A DNA stretch of 64,000 nt from assembly GCA_020796225.1 (NCBI GenBank), contig CM036755.1, positions 16,989,317 through 17,053,316 on the forward strand. Direction: 5' to 3'. This document shows positions 26,548-37,625 of this stretch, piece after piece. Origin of the DNA: Arion vulgaris (Eukaryota > Mollusca > Gastropoda > Stylommatophora > Arionidae). The position numbers and the translations under genes are program-made. A model generated the notes under the pieces. That model was not told where the DNA came from. It ran no database searches and saw nothing but the letters and a program-made list of their open reading frames with translations. Position 1 is the stretch's first letter. Every line of letters starts with the position of its first letter.

Positions 26548-26935
26548 AATTCCTCTCGTACCGTTATACGTTACATAGGGCCTGCAAGTAATTTCTCCAT
26601 ACCGCTCTATCCTGGGCAACTCGCTCAATCTCCTCCATGGAACTGAGACCGATATTTCCTGCCTCTCTCAGCAAAGTTCCTTTCAGGGTCTCCTTAGGTC
26701 GACCTCTCTTTCTTGAACCTTTGCATCCTACTTCAATGCCTGCTTTGATATTCTTTGATCATTTCTCCTCAATGTGTGTCCAACATATCTCCATCTTCTC
26801 TTTCTTATAACAGTTGTCACTAGTGGTTGACCAGACATGTCTCTGATTTCATCACTTCTCCTGAATTCGTTCCATTTTATTTTCATTATTTTTCGCAGAC
26901 ATCAATTTTCAAATGCATTCAACTTGCTTTCTATA
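26548..26935 (-). pseudogene. LINE-B 3' end (reverse transcriptase C-terminus)
   Basis: It is the reverse complement of 47750-48140, including the gene-3' end that reads tacaagaggaattatta (or similar) in sense. On the - strand it encodes the post-RT tail with KRGRPKETLKGTLL-like and SLSSMEEIE motifs. It is strongly 5'-truncated, and the upstream end meets an AT microsatellite. Confidence 0.82.
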
Positions 26936-26936
26936 T

Positions 26937-26937
<1 letters not shown>

Positions 26938-27006
<69 letters not shown>
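26938..27006. repeat. (AT)n microsatellite
   Basis: About 34 perfect TA dinucleotides. Confidence 0.97.
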
Positions 27007-27009
<3 letters not shown>

Positions 27010-27237
27010 GGTGTAAAAGTGAAAATGTTCCTTAGCCTTTGTAGACCATAGGCACAGCTTCCGGTAACAGAAGACCGAATAGCTAAGCCGACAAATCGAA
27101 ATTCCGTTGATGGGGTGGGGCTGACTTTTACATATGTTTGATAGACCATTGTAAGCTTTATTCTAATTTCAATTTCCACAATAATCGTCCATTATGAATT
27201 GTCGTTACACTTCATCATTACTCTCAGATTTCTTCAT

Positions 27238-27385
27238 CTTGTATGTTAACTCTCTTAGCTTGTATATTAACTCTCTCATCTTGTATGTTAACTCTCTTAG
27301 CTTGTATGTTAACTCTCTCAGCTTGTATGTTAACTCTCTTAGCTTGTATATTAACTCTCTCATCTTGTATGTTAACTCTGAATAT
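27238..27385. repeat. 21-bp tandem repeat (about 7 copies)
   Basis: Units cttgtatgttaactctctca with small changes (tatgtt/tatatt; cag/tag/cat). Confidence 0.9.
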
Positions 27386-27510
27386 GTTCATATAAAAACA
27401 CCATCTCTGTAGCTTTTAATTAACTATCTAAATATGTTATCAGCTGATATAAAAACTACGAATTAAAGATGTTCAATTTATCAGTATTTCAGTGTATTCA
27501 GTGTGTTCAA

Positions 27511-27770
27511 TATATTACTGGTATTTTAGTGCACTTATTTGACGATATATTACTGGTATTTTAGTGCACTTATTTGACGATATATTACTGGTATTTTAGT
27601 GCACTTATTTGACGATATATTACTGGTATTTTAGTGCACTTATTTGACGATATATTACTGGTATTTTAGTGCACTTATTTGACGATATATTACTGGTATT
27701 TTATTGTACTTATTTGACGATATATTACTGGTATTTTAGTGCACTTATATGACGAAATATTACTGGTATT
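27511..27770. repeat. 35-bp tandem repeat (about 7.5 copies)
   Basis: tactggtattttagtgcact recurs every 35 bp from 27516. Only the last copies diverge. Confidence 0.93.
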
Positions 27771-27779
27771 CTAGTGGGT

Positions 27780-27850
27780 TCCATGACAATTGCACACATG
27801 ACAATTGTTCACATGACAATTGGAGACATGACCATTGCACACATGACAAT
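27780..27850. repeat. 15-bp tandem repeat (5 copies)
   Basis: Units acatgacaattgcac, each with the CAATTG palindrome, directly follow the 35-bp array. Confidence 0.88.
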
Positions 27851-28081
27851 TGTCTGGTTTGCAATTGTCTGGTCACTATTACAGTGTACTTGTTTGACGT
27901 TACATTACTGGTATTTCAATGTACTTTTTTAGATACTGTATTATTTACAAATCTGACATTGATAATCTCATCCGTTATTGATAGTCTGTCGTGGCGGCTA
28001 GCTTGCAAACATTACGACATTTTTCTGGTATTTAACAATTGGAAATCTGTGACCTCCAGCAACATGGGGGTGGGGGAATTG

Positions 28082-29136
28082 GTTATTGGTTACCAAACTG
28101 ACGTCATTGCACTCCGGGCAGACCCATAGGTGCTCAGTCTCCCCAACAGATATCGAAGAATATGCATACTGATGGTTCCTGTGGCTCGCTGATTAAACAC
28201 ACCTCTCACTCTGCCTCCTAGGCATCCAGTTCGACTTGAACAACGGGTAACTCCAAACTGCTTAAATCGCTTGATCAATTCAACATCGATTTTAGTGTTC
28301 TCATCCAACAGACAGTCGCGAAGAGACCGAAGAATATCTCCTTATCCATCTTCAACTCCCCAACAATCGATGCTGTTGATGCAAGTCTGTCCGCTCTCTC
28401 ATTACCGTAAACACCCTCATGCCCAGGACAGTATATCCACGTAAGCGGCTGAAGGTTAGAAACTTCTATAGACGACATCCACTCATACCGAAACCTGCCC
28501 TTCTGGATCTTGTGAAGCATCGACTGAGAGTCAGATACAGCAACTGCCCCAATAAATGAAGTCCCAGAAATCCAATGGAGGGCAGCAGTAACGGCCTCAA
28601 CCTCCATCCTCATACTAGAGGTAGTTGTTCTGTATGCCCCACTTCGCTCTGCAACAACCCTACCATGCGCATTAGCCAAGAAACCCCAGCCGGATTTCTC
28701 ACCACGTTGAACCGACCCATCGGTATATACAACAACATCATCATCCCTTGCATTATCTTCTATCAGCTGCTTAACTGCGAGATCAGCCTTCATGTTGCCC
28801 CAATCTCTACATTCTCTTCCTAGAGTAATGATAACGTTGAGATAGTTCATCATGCTACCATCTGTTGGGATCCATTCTTCCCTTTTGGTAGGGTCGCAAC
28901 CGTAGTCACCTGACCAATTGTTCTCTCAGCCTGGGCCATCCATGACATGCCCCGCTTGATTCTCGTGCCCTTAACATCATTAGTGTTCTTGTGAAGTGGA
29001 TGTCTCTTATCTGAAGTAACCCGCATATATGCCTTGGTTTGGGCGATTGCATGACGGGAGCGTAGTGACAGAAGGCCAAGCATATATCGCATCTTCACAA
29101 TGGGGGTATCTCTAGACCAGCCCAGAACTATACGCA
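28082..29136 (-). pseudogene. LINE-A: RNase H domain and 3' end of a non-LTR retrotransposon
   Basis: The - strand frame 28853-28275 encodes an RNase H I domain with all four acidic positions in place: VVVYTDGS (Asp), MRMEVEAV (Glu), VSDSQSM (Asp) and GNERADRLA (Asp), plus the YCPGHEGV loop. Upstream (29136-28850) the linker includes KMRYMLGLLSLRSRHAIAQ and NTNDVKGTRIKRGMSWMAQA. Downstream (28308-28090) the C-terminal part ISMHILRYLLGRLSTYGSAR is one frame away, so there is a frameshift. The element is 5'-truncated inside the region after the RT, so it is not mobile. The same 3' end recurs at 39961 and 51775. Confidence 0.88.
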
Positions 29137-29139
29137 TAT

Positions 29140-29675
29140 GGGAGGGAACATGATATAAATATGTGACCTCCAACAACATGGGAGGGAACATGATATAAAT
29201 ATGTGACGTCCAACAACATGGGAGGGAACATGATAGAAATATGTGACGTCCAACAACATGGGAGGGAACATGATAGAAATATGTGACCTCCAACAACATG
29301 GGAGGGGAACATGATAGAAATATGTGACCTCCAACAACATGGGAGGGAACATGATAGAAATATGTGACCTCCAACAACATGGGAGGGAACATGATAGAAA
29401 TATGTGACCTCCAACAACATGGGAGGGAACATGATAGAAATATGTGACCTCCAACAACATGGGAGGGAACATGATAGAAATATGTGACCTCCAACAACAT
29501 GGGAGGGGAACATGATAGAAATATGTGACCTCCAACAACATGGGAGGGAACATGATAGAAATATGTGACCTCCAACAACATGGGAGGGAACATGATAGAA
29601 ATATGTGACCTCCAACAACATGGGAGGGAACATGATAGAAATATGTGACCTCCAACAACAATGGAGGGAACATGG
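29140..29675. repeat. 40-bp minisatellite (about 13 copies)
   Basis: gggagggaacatgatagaaa plus tatgtgacctccaacaacat, with 40-bp spacing (41 when an extra g is present). All three - strand frames stay open (40-residue period), giving frames that run into the LINE-A coding region; these are artefacts. A diverged half-unit also lies on the far side of LINE-A (28046-28078). Confidence 0.94.
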
Positions 29676-29756
29676 GAGGGATACATGATTACAAAAAATG
29701 ATTATTTGCTATTATATTATTATTACAATTTTATATTACTCATTTTTGTGACATTG

Positions 29757-29890
29757 TTGTCAGAGAATCATAGGTTGATATTACTCATTTTTGTGACATT
29801 GTTGTCAGATAATCATAGGTTGATATTGTTGTCAGATAATCATAGGTTGATATTGTTGTCAGATAATCATAGGTTGATATTGTTAAAACA
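29757..29890. repeat. 27-bp tandem repeat with a longer leading duplication
   Basis: ttgatattgttgtcagataa and tcatagg recur at 27-bp spacing. The first two copies carry an insert (actcatttttgtgacattg). Confidence 0.85.
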
Positions 29891-29954
29891 AAGTATACAT
29901 ATATCAATGTGTGTGTGTTTGTGTGTGTATATTTGTTTTCTTGTATTGTGTGTG

Positions 29955-30170
29955 GAGAAATAGCACGCTGACCATCAAGACCAAGATTGATGTGTACAGA
30001 ACCTGCGTACTGAGCACACTGCTTCATGACACCGAACCTGTGTCCCTACACACATCGCAACGAGAAAAAATGAATGCATTCCATAATGGCTGATTCAGAC
30101 TTCAACTCAGGATCTATTGGAATGACAGAGTAACAAATAATGAAGGATTGAAATGTGATGGAATTCCTTA
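29955..30170 (+). pseudogene. LINE RT C-terminal fragment
   Basis: The + frame reads NSTLTIKTKIDVYRTCVLST-LLHDTEPVSLHTSQREKMNAFH, followed after a frame break by a WNDRVTNNEGL-like stretch. This order (K.KVY..CVLSTLL.GSE, then ..LNAFH, then W.D.VTN.E.L) is typical of the region just after the RT core of many LINE ORF2s. It is short and truncated at both ends. Confidence 0.72.
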
Positions 30171-30189
30171 CATAGTTAACCTTATCTTC

Positions 30190-30670
30190 CAACTTCTTCT
30201 TCTTCTTCTTCTTCACCTTCACCGCTAGGGCGGTATAGGTCTACAACCAAGGTCTTCCAAACTGTCATATCCAAGGATATATTTGAAATATCTCTCCACT
30301 CTCTCAAACTGTCCTATCCAAGGATATATTTGAAATATCTCTCCACTCTCTCAAACTGTCCTATCCAGGGATATATTTGAAATATCTCTCCACTCTCTCA
30401 AACTGTCCTATCCAAGGATATATTTGCAATATCTCTCCACTCTCTCAAACTGTCCTATCCAAGGATATATTTGAAATATCTCTCCACTCTCTCCCCATTT
30501 TATTGCATTCCGTATACAACTCCCGTCTCCAGATGTTCATGGGTCTTCCCTTACCTCTATTGTCCTGGGGGTTCCATCGAGAGCCTATGGTCATATCCAT
30601 TGCCACCTTCTACTCCTTATCGCTTGTTCACCTGTCTTTGTCCCGCTCTATCCCACAGTTTCCGTAGCCT
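30190..30670 (-). pseudogene. LINE-H 3' end with internal 47-bp array
   Basis: Read on the - strand: GKGRPMNIWRRELYTECNKM (a typical GRPxxTWRR tail motif), then a repeated GEISNISLDRTV segment, then WKTLVVDLYRPSGEGEE and a poly-GAA tract (30194-30222 on the + strand as ttc repeats). The 47-bp unit (ggatatattt at 30275, 30322 and so on) is present about five times, so part of the LINE tail has been tandemly amplified. Confidence 0.75.
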
Positions 30671-31480
30671 ACAATATCTCGCCTAAAATGACTGGGCCAC
30701 CAGACCCGGATGTATAACTGTCGAATCGCGATAAAATATTCTATACGAGAAGCTAGCTTCTAACATAAGAACAGGAGAGTGATCCTCTCTTCGTTACAAA
30801 TACATATGTAAGCGTGACATGAAGACGCTTGATATGAAGACACAAGACTAGAAGAAGCTCGTCACAGACACAGCTGTAGACATGCTATGAGAACAGGTCT
30901 GAGAACTGGCGAAGCTGGTCAGAGACAGACACAGCTGTAGACAGGCTATGAGAACAGGTCTGAGAACTGGTGAAGCCAGACTAAGATAAACATTCTAACA
31001 ACAGATATTAACAAAAACACACATCATTGTGAGTAGGAATGAAACGAAATAAATTTATAACGAGTATATTTGTGTTTATTGCTTTCATTTTCAATTCTAC
31101 TTTACTTGTATGCTCTTTCTTCTTCTTCTTTTTAAAAAACAGCAACCTTTATTTAACTTATCGGAATCGTTGTATGTAACAAAATATGGAGACTGTTGTT
31201 TAAGTTCTTTAAATATGCTATAGCTCGTTCCATTTGTGAACACACTAAGGTTTAATTTGAACGAAATCTACCTGATGCATAACAGTAATTTGTTGCAGGC
31301 AGTCTTATATACCTCACGACCTTACGAATTCATGTTAAACTAATTGGTAGGTAGATTGGTTGATGCACAGCGGTTTTATTTTGTTATATAATTTTGCATA
31401 AGCACAACAAAATGATCTTCAAAGTTTAGAATTTACAGTAATACACAAAATGGTGGCGAATGTTGTAAAGGTGTATTAGT
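30671..31480. other. No gene seen; contains a ~62-bp x 2 duplication
   Basis: cacagctgtagacatgctat...gagaacaggtctgagaactgg is duplicated at about 30868-30985. Poly(T)/ttc runs are near 31120. I see no recognisable coding signal. Confidence 0.6.
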
Positions 31481-31485
31481 TAGTC

Positions 31486-33200
31486 TTAGTTAGTCTTTCC
31501 TCTTGGGCCTGTGGGCGCGCATAGGGCAGAGGTCATAGCTCTCCATGTCTCGCGGTTCGTTGCTATTTGCTTTAAGTCTTTAATGTTTACTAGGCCCAAC
31601 GTTGAGCCTTCTCTGGTGATGGTTCTACGCAGAGTCTCTCTTGGTCTTCCTCGTTTTCTTTTTCCCTCTGGTGTCCATATGAGGGATTGGTAAGAGAGTC
31701 TTCTCTCATCCATTCTAAGTGTGTGGCCGATGTAGTTCCAGCGACGCTTTCTTATAAAATTTGATACATTTTCTTGCTTGGTCTCTTGTCTTATTTGTGT
31801 ATTGGGTCTGAAATCTGACCATTTGAGGTTCAGTATTCTTCTAAGACATTTATTCTCAAAGTTATCTAATTTTCTTTCTAGAGCTTTTGTTGCTTTCCAA
31901 CTCTCGCATCCATAAGTTAATACTGGAATCACACAAGAGTTAAAGATCTTTAATTTTAAGTGCTTGCTGAGTGAATTGGACTTCCATATATTTGACAATT
32001 TGTTAAAAGCACTTGATGCCAATGCGATTCTGTGTGGAATTTCTGGCGCTGTATCCCCGTAGATGACATCATACTCCCTAGGTATGTAAAACTTTTGACT
32101 TTTTTAAGAGTGTAGTTTTTTAGTTGAATATTTTCTGGACTGCTGGTAAGGTCAACAATTTTTGTTTTTGTGGTGTTTATTTGGAGACCAATTTGTCCTG
32201 AGATATTTTGGAGAAGGTTTGTTTTCATTTGAATATCTTGATGTGATGAACTCAAAAGGGCTATATCGTCGGCAAAATCAAGGTCTTCTAAAATTTTATC
32301 AACCCACTTGATGCCCATATTTGCGTTATTGGTGCATTTTCGCATGACCCAGTCAATTGCTATTCCAAAGAGCATTGGCGATAAGACGCAGCCTTGTTTC
32401 ACTCCTGTTTCCACTGGGAACCAGTCAGAGTTACCGAAATCTGTTCTTACACTGCAGCGCGATTCACTGTAGAAGGATTTTATGATGTTGATGAATTTAG
32501 TAGGAAACCATAGTTTTGAGTAGTTTCCAAAGCGTAGGACGGTGAATACTGTCAAACGCTTTCTGAAAATCAACAAAGTTGATGATTAAATTCGATTGAA
32601 ATTCTACGAACTCTTCAATGATTACTCTTAGTGTGAAGATGTGATCTATGCATGCTCGTTTTGGTCTAAACCCTGCTTGTTCTTCTCTTAGCCTTTCATC
32701 TATAGACTTTTTCAGTCTCTCGAGTAACATGCTGCAAAAAAGTTTTCCTGGCACTGACAGTAGGGTGATCCCACGCCAGTTATTACAATCAGACAAATCT
32801 CCTTTTTAGGTAATTTGAAAATAATACCATCTTTCCACTGTTGTGGTGGGGATTCATTTTGCCAGATTTCATTTATAAATTGGAGTATATGTTGTAAGTT
32901 GTTATCATCTGCTGCTTTGAGCATTTCTCCAGAGATGTTATCATCACCAACCGCTTTGTTGTTTCTCAATTTTTAATGGCAGATTTCAACTCTTCCAGTG
33001 TGAATGGCTCGCAGGAAGCTTCTAGTGTGGGCATGGTGATTTCTTCATCTAGGTTGGAAACAATCTCTGGTTGCGGTCTATTTAGTATTTCTTTAAAATG
33101 TTCTGCCCATCGTTGTTTTTGTTGTTCTTCTGACAGCAGTATCCTACCTTGATTGTCTTTGATGGGTTTATTTGGTGTAGGAGTATGTTTGCATGTAAAG
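31486..33200 (-). pseudogene. LINE-C reverse transcriptase, frameshifted and 5'-truncated
   Basis: Four overlapping - strand frames together cover most of an RT domain, in order: RWAEHFKEILNRP and LRNNKAVGDDNISGEMLKAA (fingers), WRGITLLSVPGKLF, EEQAGFRPKRACIDHI, FVDFQKAFDSIH (motif A, catalytic Asp), TGVKQGCVLSPMLF (motif B), DLDFADDIALLS (motif C, catalytic Asp pair), FTYLGS, then the post-RT tail YGCESWKATKALERKL, RRWNYIGHTLRMDE and KRKRGRPRETLRR. Frame changes near 31990, 32540, 32780 and 32960 inactivate it. No endonuclease region is visible. A second copy of its 3' end is at 61322. The clade is not assigned (RTE/CR1-like possible). Confidence 0.9.
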
Positions 33201-33364
33201 GTGTATCCCTATTACATATTATAAAAAGCGCTGTGACATAGTGAACAAATGATACCTTCCCCTTCTATCAATGAAAATAAAAGGTGTGTGCATGCGCCAA
33301 TGACAATCGGTCAGATACATTGTGAACTGATTAATTCCATGGATTCCGATTTCACTTGCGCTCT

Positions 33365-33612
33365 TCTACTTCTTTGCGTTCGTTCTTTACGACCAATTTC
33401 AATCACTCTCTGTGATATGTTTGATCTTTGCCAAGAAATACGTTGCACATTGGTTTGGTAGGCCCCTAAACGCATAGACTTCTACATGTTTAGGACACAT
33501 ACATCCTATTTCAGCCAAACCTCCTTAGTCGCCTCTTACGACATGCGTGGCAGGCAACAGTGGTTCTATTCTTTACACCCCAAATTTGGGCCCCGGTAAC
33601 CACTCGGGCGTG
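33365..33612 (-). mobile_element. SINE-E, reverse orientation
   Basis: Reverse complement of the element at 23695-23960, with the GAA tail (here cttcttt) at 33365 and the gtggttaccggggcccaaat end at about 33595. Confidence 0.8.
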
Positions 33613-33957
33613 TGTTCACTTGCGCTGAATTGCATGTGGGGCACGCAAATGCGTGATTATAGGAATACTTGTCTATCGTACTGTTAAAGTTCTACTTGTA
33701 TACCAAATCAACATCGCTGTTATTTTCCTAATAAGAAATACGCAAAATTTTACATCACTAAAGGTTTGGGTAGGTAAAAAAATACATTACGAAGGTCGCC
33801 ACTGTTATATTTAGAAAAATGTAAAAAAAAACACCAATAATTTCTGTCAAGTGGATGATTTTATATCGGTCGGTAAAGATGTTCAGGCATTTTTGGAACG
33901 AACTAGTCCGTTCAATAATTCACGCCCAAAGTCCAGTGTGAGTTGCAGCAAAACCAT
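33613..33957. other. No gene seen
   Basis: AT-rich sequence without recognisable features. Confidence 0.5.
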
Positions 33958-34146
33958 CAGTTCTACACTATCGAAACTTTGCAGTCAATCTTAGACGGAG
34001 CAGACAAAACAAGGACAAATTAGGTCTACACTATCGAAACTTTGCAGTCAATCTTAGACGAAGCAGACAAAACAAGGACAAATTAGTTCTACACTATCGA
34101 AACTTTGCAGTCAATCTTAGACGAAGCAGACAAAACAAGGACAAAT
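33958..34146. repeat. 63-bp tandem repeat (3 copies)
   Basis: ttctacactatcgaaacttt recurs three times at 63-bp spacing. Copies differ at one or two positions. Confidence 0.92.
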
Positions 34147-34380
34147 TCGATTGCTATGCATAATATCTGTCTCAACAAAGTGTCTGCAACAAAGTGTGAG
34201 CATAGAGTAAAACAGACGTTTTACTTTGTCTTCTTTTCTCTAATCATGTTTTGTTTCACAACGTCAGGATAAGAAGAGATTTATAGAATGGGCTCTTGTG
34301 TGCGCTTCGTACATTGTATCTTTGACTGCCTCTGTTATTTCTGTGGTCCACGTTTTGTGTGGACGGCCTTTTGTTCTTTA

Positions 34381-35180
34381 TCAACTGTATGGGAGTAACA
34401 ATGCTCTATGAGACACATTGTCTGTTGGTAATCTGCTTATGTAGTCCAACCATTTCTTTATCAACTGTATGGCAGTAACAATGCTCTATGAGACACATTG
34501 TCTGTTGGTAATCTGCTTATGTAGTCCAACCATTTCTTTATCAACTGTATGGCAGTAACAATGCTCTATGAGACACATTGTCTGTTGGTAATCTGCTTAT
34601 GTAGTCCAACCATTTCTTTATCAACTGTATGGCAGTAACAATGCTCTATGAGACACATTGTCTGTTGGTAATCTGCTTATGTAGTCCAACCATTTCTTTA
34701 TCAACTGTATGGCAGTAACAATGCTCTATGAGACACATTGTCTGTTGGTAATCTGCTTATGTAGTCCAACCATTTCTTTATCAACTGTATGGCAGTAACA
34801 ATGCTCTATGAGACACATTGTCTGTTGGTAATCTGCTTATGTAGTCCAACCATTTCTTTATCAACTGTATGGCAGTAACAATGCTCTATGAGACACATTG
34901 TCTGTTGGTAATCTGCTTATGTAGTCCAACCATTTCTTTATCAACTGTATGGCAGTAACAATGCTCTATGAGACACATTGTCTGTTGGTAATCTGCTTAT
35001 GTAGTCCAACCATTTCTTTATCAACTGTATGGCAGTAACAATGCTCTATGAGACACATTGTCTGTTGGTAATCTGCTTATGTAGTCCAACCATTTCTTTA
35101 TCAACTGTATGGCAGTAACAATGCTCTATGAGACACATTGTCTGTTGGTAATCTGCTTATGTAGTCCAACCATTTAATTT
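34381..35180. repeat. 80-bp minisatellite, 10 almost identical copies, inside LINE-F
   Basis: tcaactgtatggcagtaaca recurs exactly every 80 bp from 34381 to 35101. Only the first copy differs (ggg for ggc). The unit equals a segment of the LINE-F tail (reverse-strand KWLDYISRLPTDNVSHRA). Confidence 0.96.
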
Positions 35181-35215
35181 GTTGTTTCTTGATGAAGTTC
35201 AGTACTTCTTCTTCA

Positions 35216-35464
35216 AATGCTCCACAACGACCACCTGTTAACCACTCTGTGTGATTTGTATGTGATCTGAGCCTAAGAGCGATTGTACGATGTGCAAGTT
35301 ATGAGCCTACAAGTAGGTCAGCACATTCAATTTCTGCGACGCTTTTTATTTACTAGGGTAGCTTACCTATGCCTCTATCTCAGTCACATTTTACAACATA
35401 CTTTGTAGGTCGTAATGGTGTTATTTTGGAATCCTTGCGGGTTCCGTCACCACACGCCGTAGTT
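35216..35464 (-). mobile_element. SINE-A inserted in LINE-F
   Basis: Reverse complement of the full copy at 36463-36712: cttcttcttc tail at its left edge, gcctacaagtaggtcagcac core, ctttgtaggtcgtaatggtg and a ggcg-rich 5' end on the right. LINE-F coding sequence continues on both sides. Confidence 0.8.
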
Positions 35465-35559
35465 CAGTACTGATGTTGTTTCCCCCTCCCTGATCTCTTC
35501 GCTTCTAAACCGGTCTCTTCTTGTTACTCCCAGCATTCTGTGTAGACACTCCCATCCCT

Positions 35560-36455
35560 ATCGTGACTAGCACAATACCATCTACTACACAAGAATCAAA
35601 TAATACATATAGCACAATACCATCTACTACACAAGAATCAAATAATACATATAGCACAATACCATCTACTACACAAGAATCAAATAATACATATAGCACA
35701 ATACCATCTACTACACAAGAATCAAATAATACATATAGCACAATACCATATACTACACAAGAATCAAATAATACATATAGCACAATACCATCTACTACAC
35801 TAGAATCAAATAATACATATAGCATAATACCATCTACTACACTAGAATCAAATAATACATATAGCACAATACCATCTACTACACAAGAATCAAATAATAC
35901 ATATAGCACAATACCATCTACTACACAAGAATCAAATAATACATATAGCACAATACCATCTACTACACAAGAATCAAATAATACATATAGCACAATACCA
36001 TCTACTACACAAGAATCAAATAATACATATAGCACAATACCATCTACTACACAAGAATCAAATAATACATATAGCACAATACCATCTACTACACAAGAAT
36101 CAAATAATACATATAGCACAATACCATCTACTACACAAGAATCAAATAATACATATAGCACAATACCATCTACTACACAAGAATCAAATAATACATATAG
36201 CACAATACCATCTACTACACAAGAATCAAATAATACATATAGCATAATACCATCTACTACACAAGAATCAAATAATACATATAGCATAATACCATCTACT
36301 ACACAAGAATCAAATAATACATATAGCACAATACCATCTACTACACAAGAATCAAATAATACATATAGCATAATACCATCTACTACACAAGAATCAAATA
36401 ATACATATAGCACAATACCATCTACTACACAAGAATCAAATAATACATATAGTTA
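35560..36455. repeat. 42-bp minisatellite (about 21 copies), translatable as a mucin-like repeat
   Basis: agcacaataccatctactac plus acaagaatcaaataatacat. The unit is 14 codons, so the + strand reads STIPSTTQESNNTY repeats (Ser/Thr-rich, one NNT sequon per unit) for about 300 residues, and the - strand is equally open. It lies between two SINE-A copies in opposite orientation and against LINE-F sequence. There is no signal peptide, splice signal or non-repeat coding flank, so I call it a repeat and not a mucin gene. Confidence 0.88.
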
Positions 36456-36462
36456 TTGCACT

Positions 36463-36712
36463 TATGTGCTGCCGGGGATCGCAAGGGAGCAAGAAAAGTA
36501 ACACTGAGACCTACAAGGTATGTTGTAAGAGGCGACTGAGGTAGGGCATAGAAGCTACCTAGTAGATAAAAAGCATCGCAGAAATCGGATGTACTGACCT
36601 ACTTGTAGGCGCATAACTGGCACAACGTAGAGTCGCTCTTAGGCTCAGATCACATACAAATAACAAAGAGTGGTTTAACAAGTGGTCGATATGGAGCGTT
36701 CGAAGAAAAAGA
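36463..36712 (+). mobile_element. SINE-A, most complete copy
   Basis: Begins tgccggggatcgcaagggag, continues with agacctacaaggtatgttgt, gaggcgactgaggtaggg, the cctacttgtaggcgcataac core and ends gcgttcgaagaaaaag (GAA-rich tail). No convincing tRNA-like boxes are visible. Confidence 0.82.
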
Positions 36713-36779
36713 AAAAAGTTATTGACAAAAAGGCAACGCCAAGAAAAATGTCTGATCCTATACAACGCAATTAATGTTT

Positions 36780-37095
36780 CTTCTACTTTAGTGATCTCTG
36801 GTCATGCGCTTAATTTAATGTGGACTACAAACTGGGCAGTCAGTTTCAGGTTTGTCAGGTTTCCTTCTTCAGTGATCTCTGGTCATGCGCTTAATTTAAT
36901 GTGGACCACAAACTGGGCAGTCAGTTTCAGGTTTGTCAGGTTTCCCCAAAACTTAGTTTTCAATTCGACTGGGTGTGGCCACATGTTGCTTCTCAGCTCC
37001 CCAGGAGAGGACAGTCTTGCAGGATATGCTCTTGTGTCTGTTACACCTGCTGACACTGGCAGAGAGCTGTTTGATTTATTCCTAGTCTATATAAG
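36780..37095 (-). pseudogene. C-terminal zinc-knuckle region of an RNase H-type LINE
   Basis: On the - strand: CQQV, stop, QTQEHILQDCPLL (Cys/His motif common after LINE RNase H domains), a frameshift, then LRSNMWPHPVELKTKFWGNL and TNLKLTAQFVVHIKL. The last 81 bp (gtgatctctggtcatgcgct at 36791 and 36872) is duplicated in tandem. Confidence 0.72.
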
Positions 37096-37249
37096 TGTTT
37101 GTTGAGTCAGCAGTGTCAAACCAAATTAATGTTTGAGAAAGTCGATCATTGTACGGTAGTTATCTTTTTTAAAGAGACAAGTAGATACGTCAAGAAGTAG
37201 ATTAATTAGTGCAAGATGTGATAGATTATGTTAATTGATAGGACCATCA

Positions 37250-37625
37250 TCATTGCACTTCGGTGATTAACCATGTGTGCTCCGATCTCTTTCTTACACA
37301 AGAAAATCTAAGCGGCAGTCCACGAACTCCGCAGCACCGGCGAGGTTCCCAGGTGTAAATTAGAAGATGGGAAAAATATATTGTGGGGATTTTATTATTT
37401 AATCTTGCTAATGATTTTATCTCGGCCAGAGGTTTCCTGCATGCTCTTCTCGATTTTCAACTGTCAATAGTTTTCGGCCAGCGGTATCCTGCATGCTCTT
37501 CTCGATTTTCAACTGTCAATAGTTTTTTTAATGTGCTCAACTTGAACATGGGACCTACGTTTTATCGTCCATCTCCGATAGGACTAGAAACTCGATCTCA
37601 CCTACACTGAGATCAGGGATCTCTG
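37250..37625 (-). mobile_element. SINE-B, reverse orientation
   Basis: Reverse-complement SINE-B: 3' end at 37250 (cattgcacttcggtgattaa), the segment homologous to the 66-bp unit at 37265-37340, and body at 37540-37625 (gggacctacgttttatcgtc). An internal 64-bp segment (catgctcttctcgattttca) is duplicated. The tRNA-like head is missing. Confidence 0.85.

Larger units (their letters stand above)
34260..35545 (-). pseudogene. LINE-F 3' region, split by a SINE and internally amplified
   Basis: On the - strand, from 35545 down: MLGVTRRDR-like residues, then (after SINE-A at 35216-35464) VLNFIKKQQIKWLDYISRLP, TDNVSHRALLLPYS, and after the 80-bp array GRPHKTWTTEITEAVKDTMY. This is the usual order of a LINE ORF2 tail. 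The same LINE occurs at 48415-48650 (+). The SINE insertion, stops and tandem expansion make it a relic. Confidence 0.75.

Noticed and set aside
28850..29686. A 278-codon - strand frame joining the 40-bp repeat to LINE-A
   Set aside because: The N-terminal half is repeat translation and only the last ~95 codons are LINE-A. The fusion is accidental.
31486..33200. An intact reverse transcriptase gene
   Set aside because: Key motifs are present but spread over four frames, with no endonuclease region; a dead copy.
35521..36501. A 326-codon Ser/Thr-rich, mucin-like frame
   Set aside because: The opposite strand is open for 302 codons, flanks are LINE-F and SINE-A, and no splice or signal-peptide context is present. 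Kept as a repeat; transcript data could reverse this.
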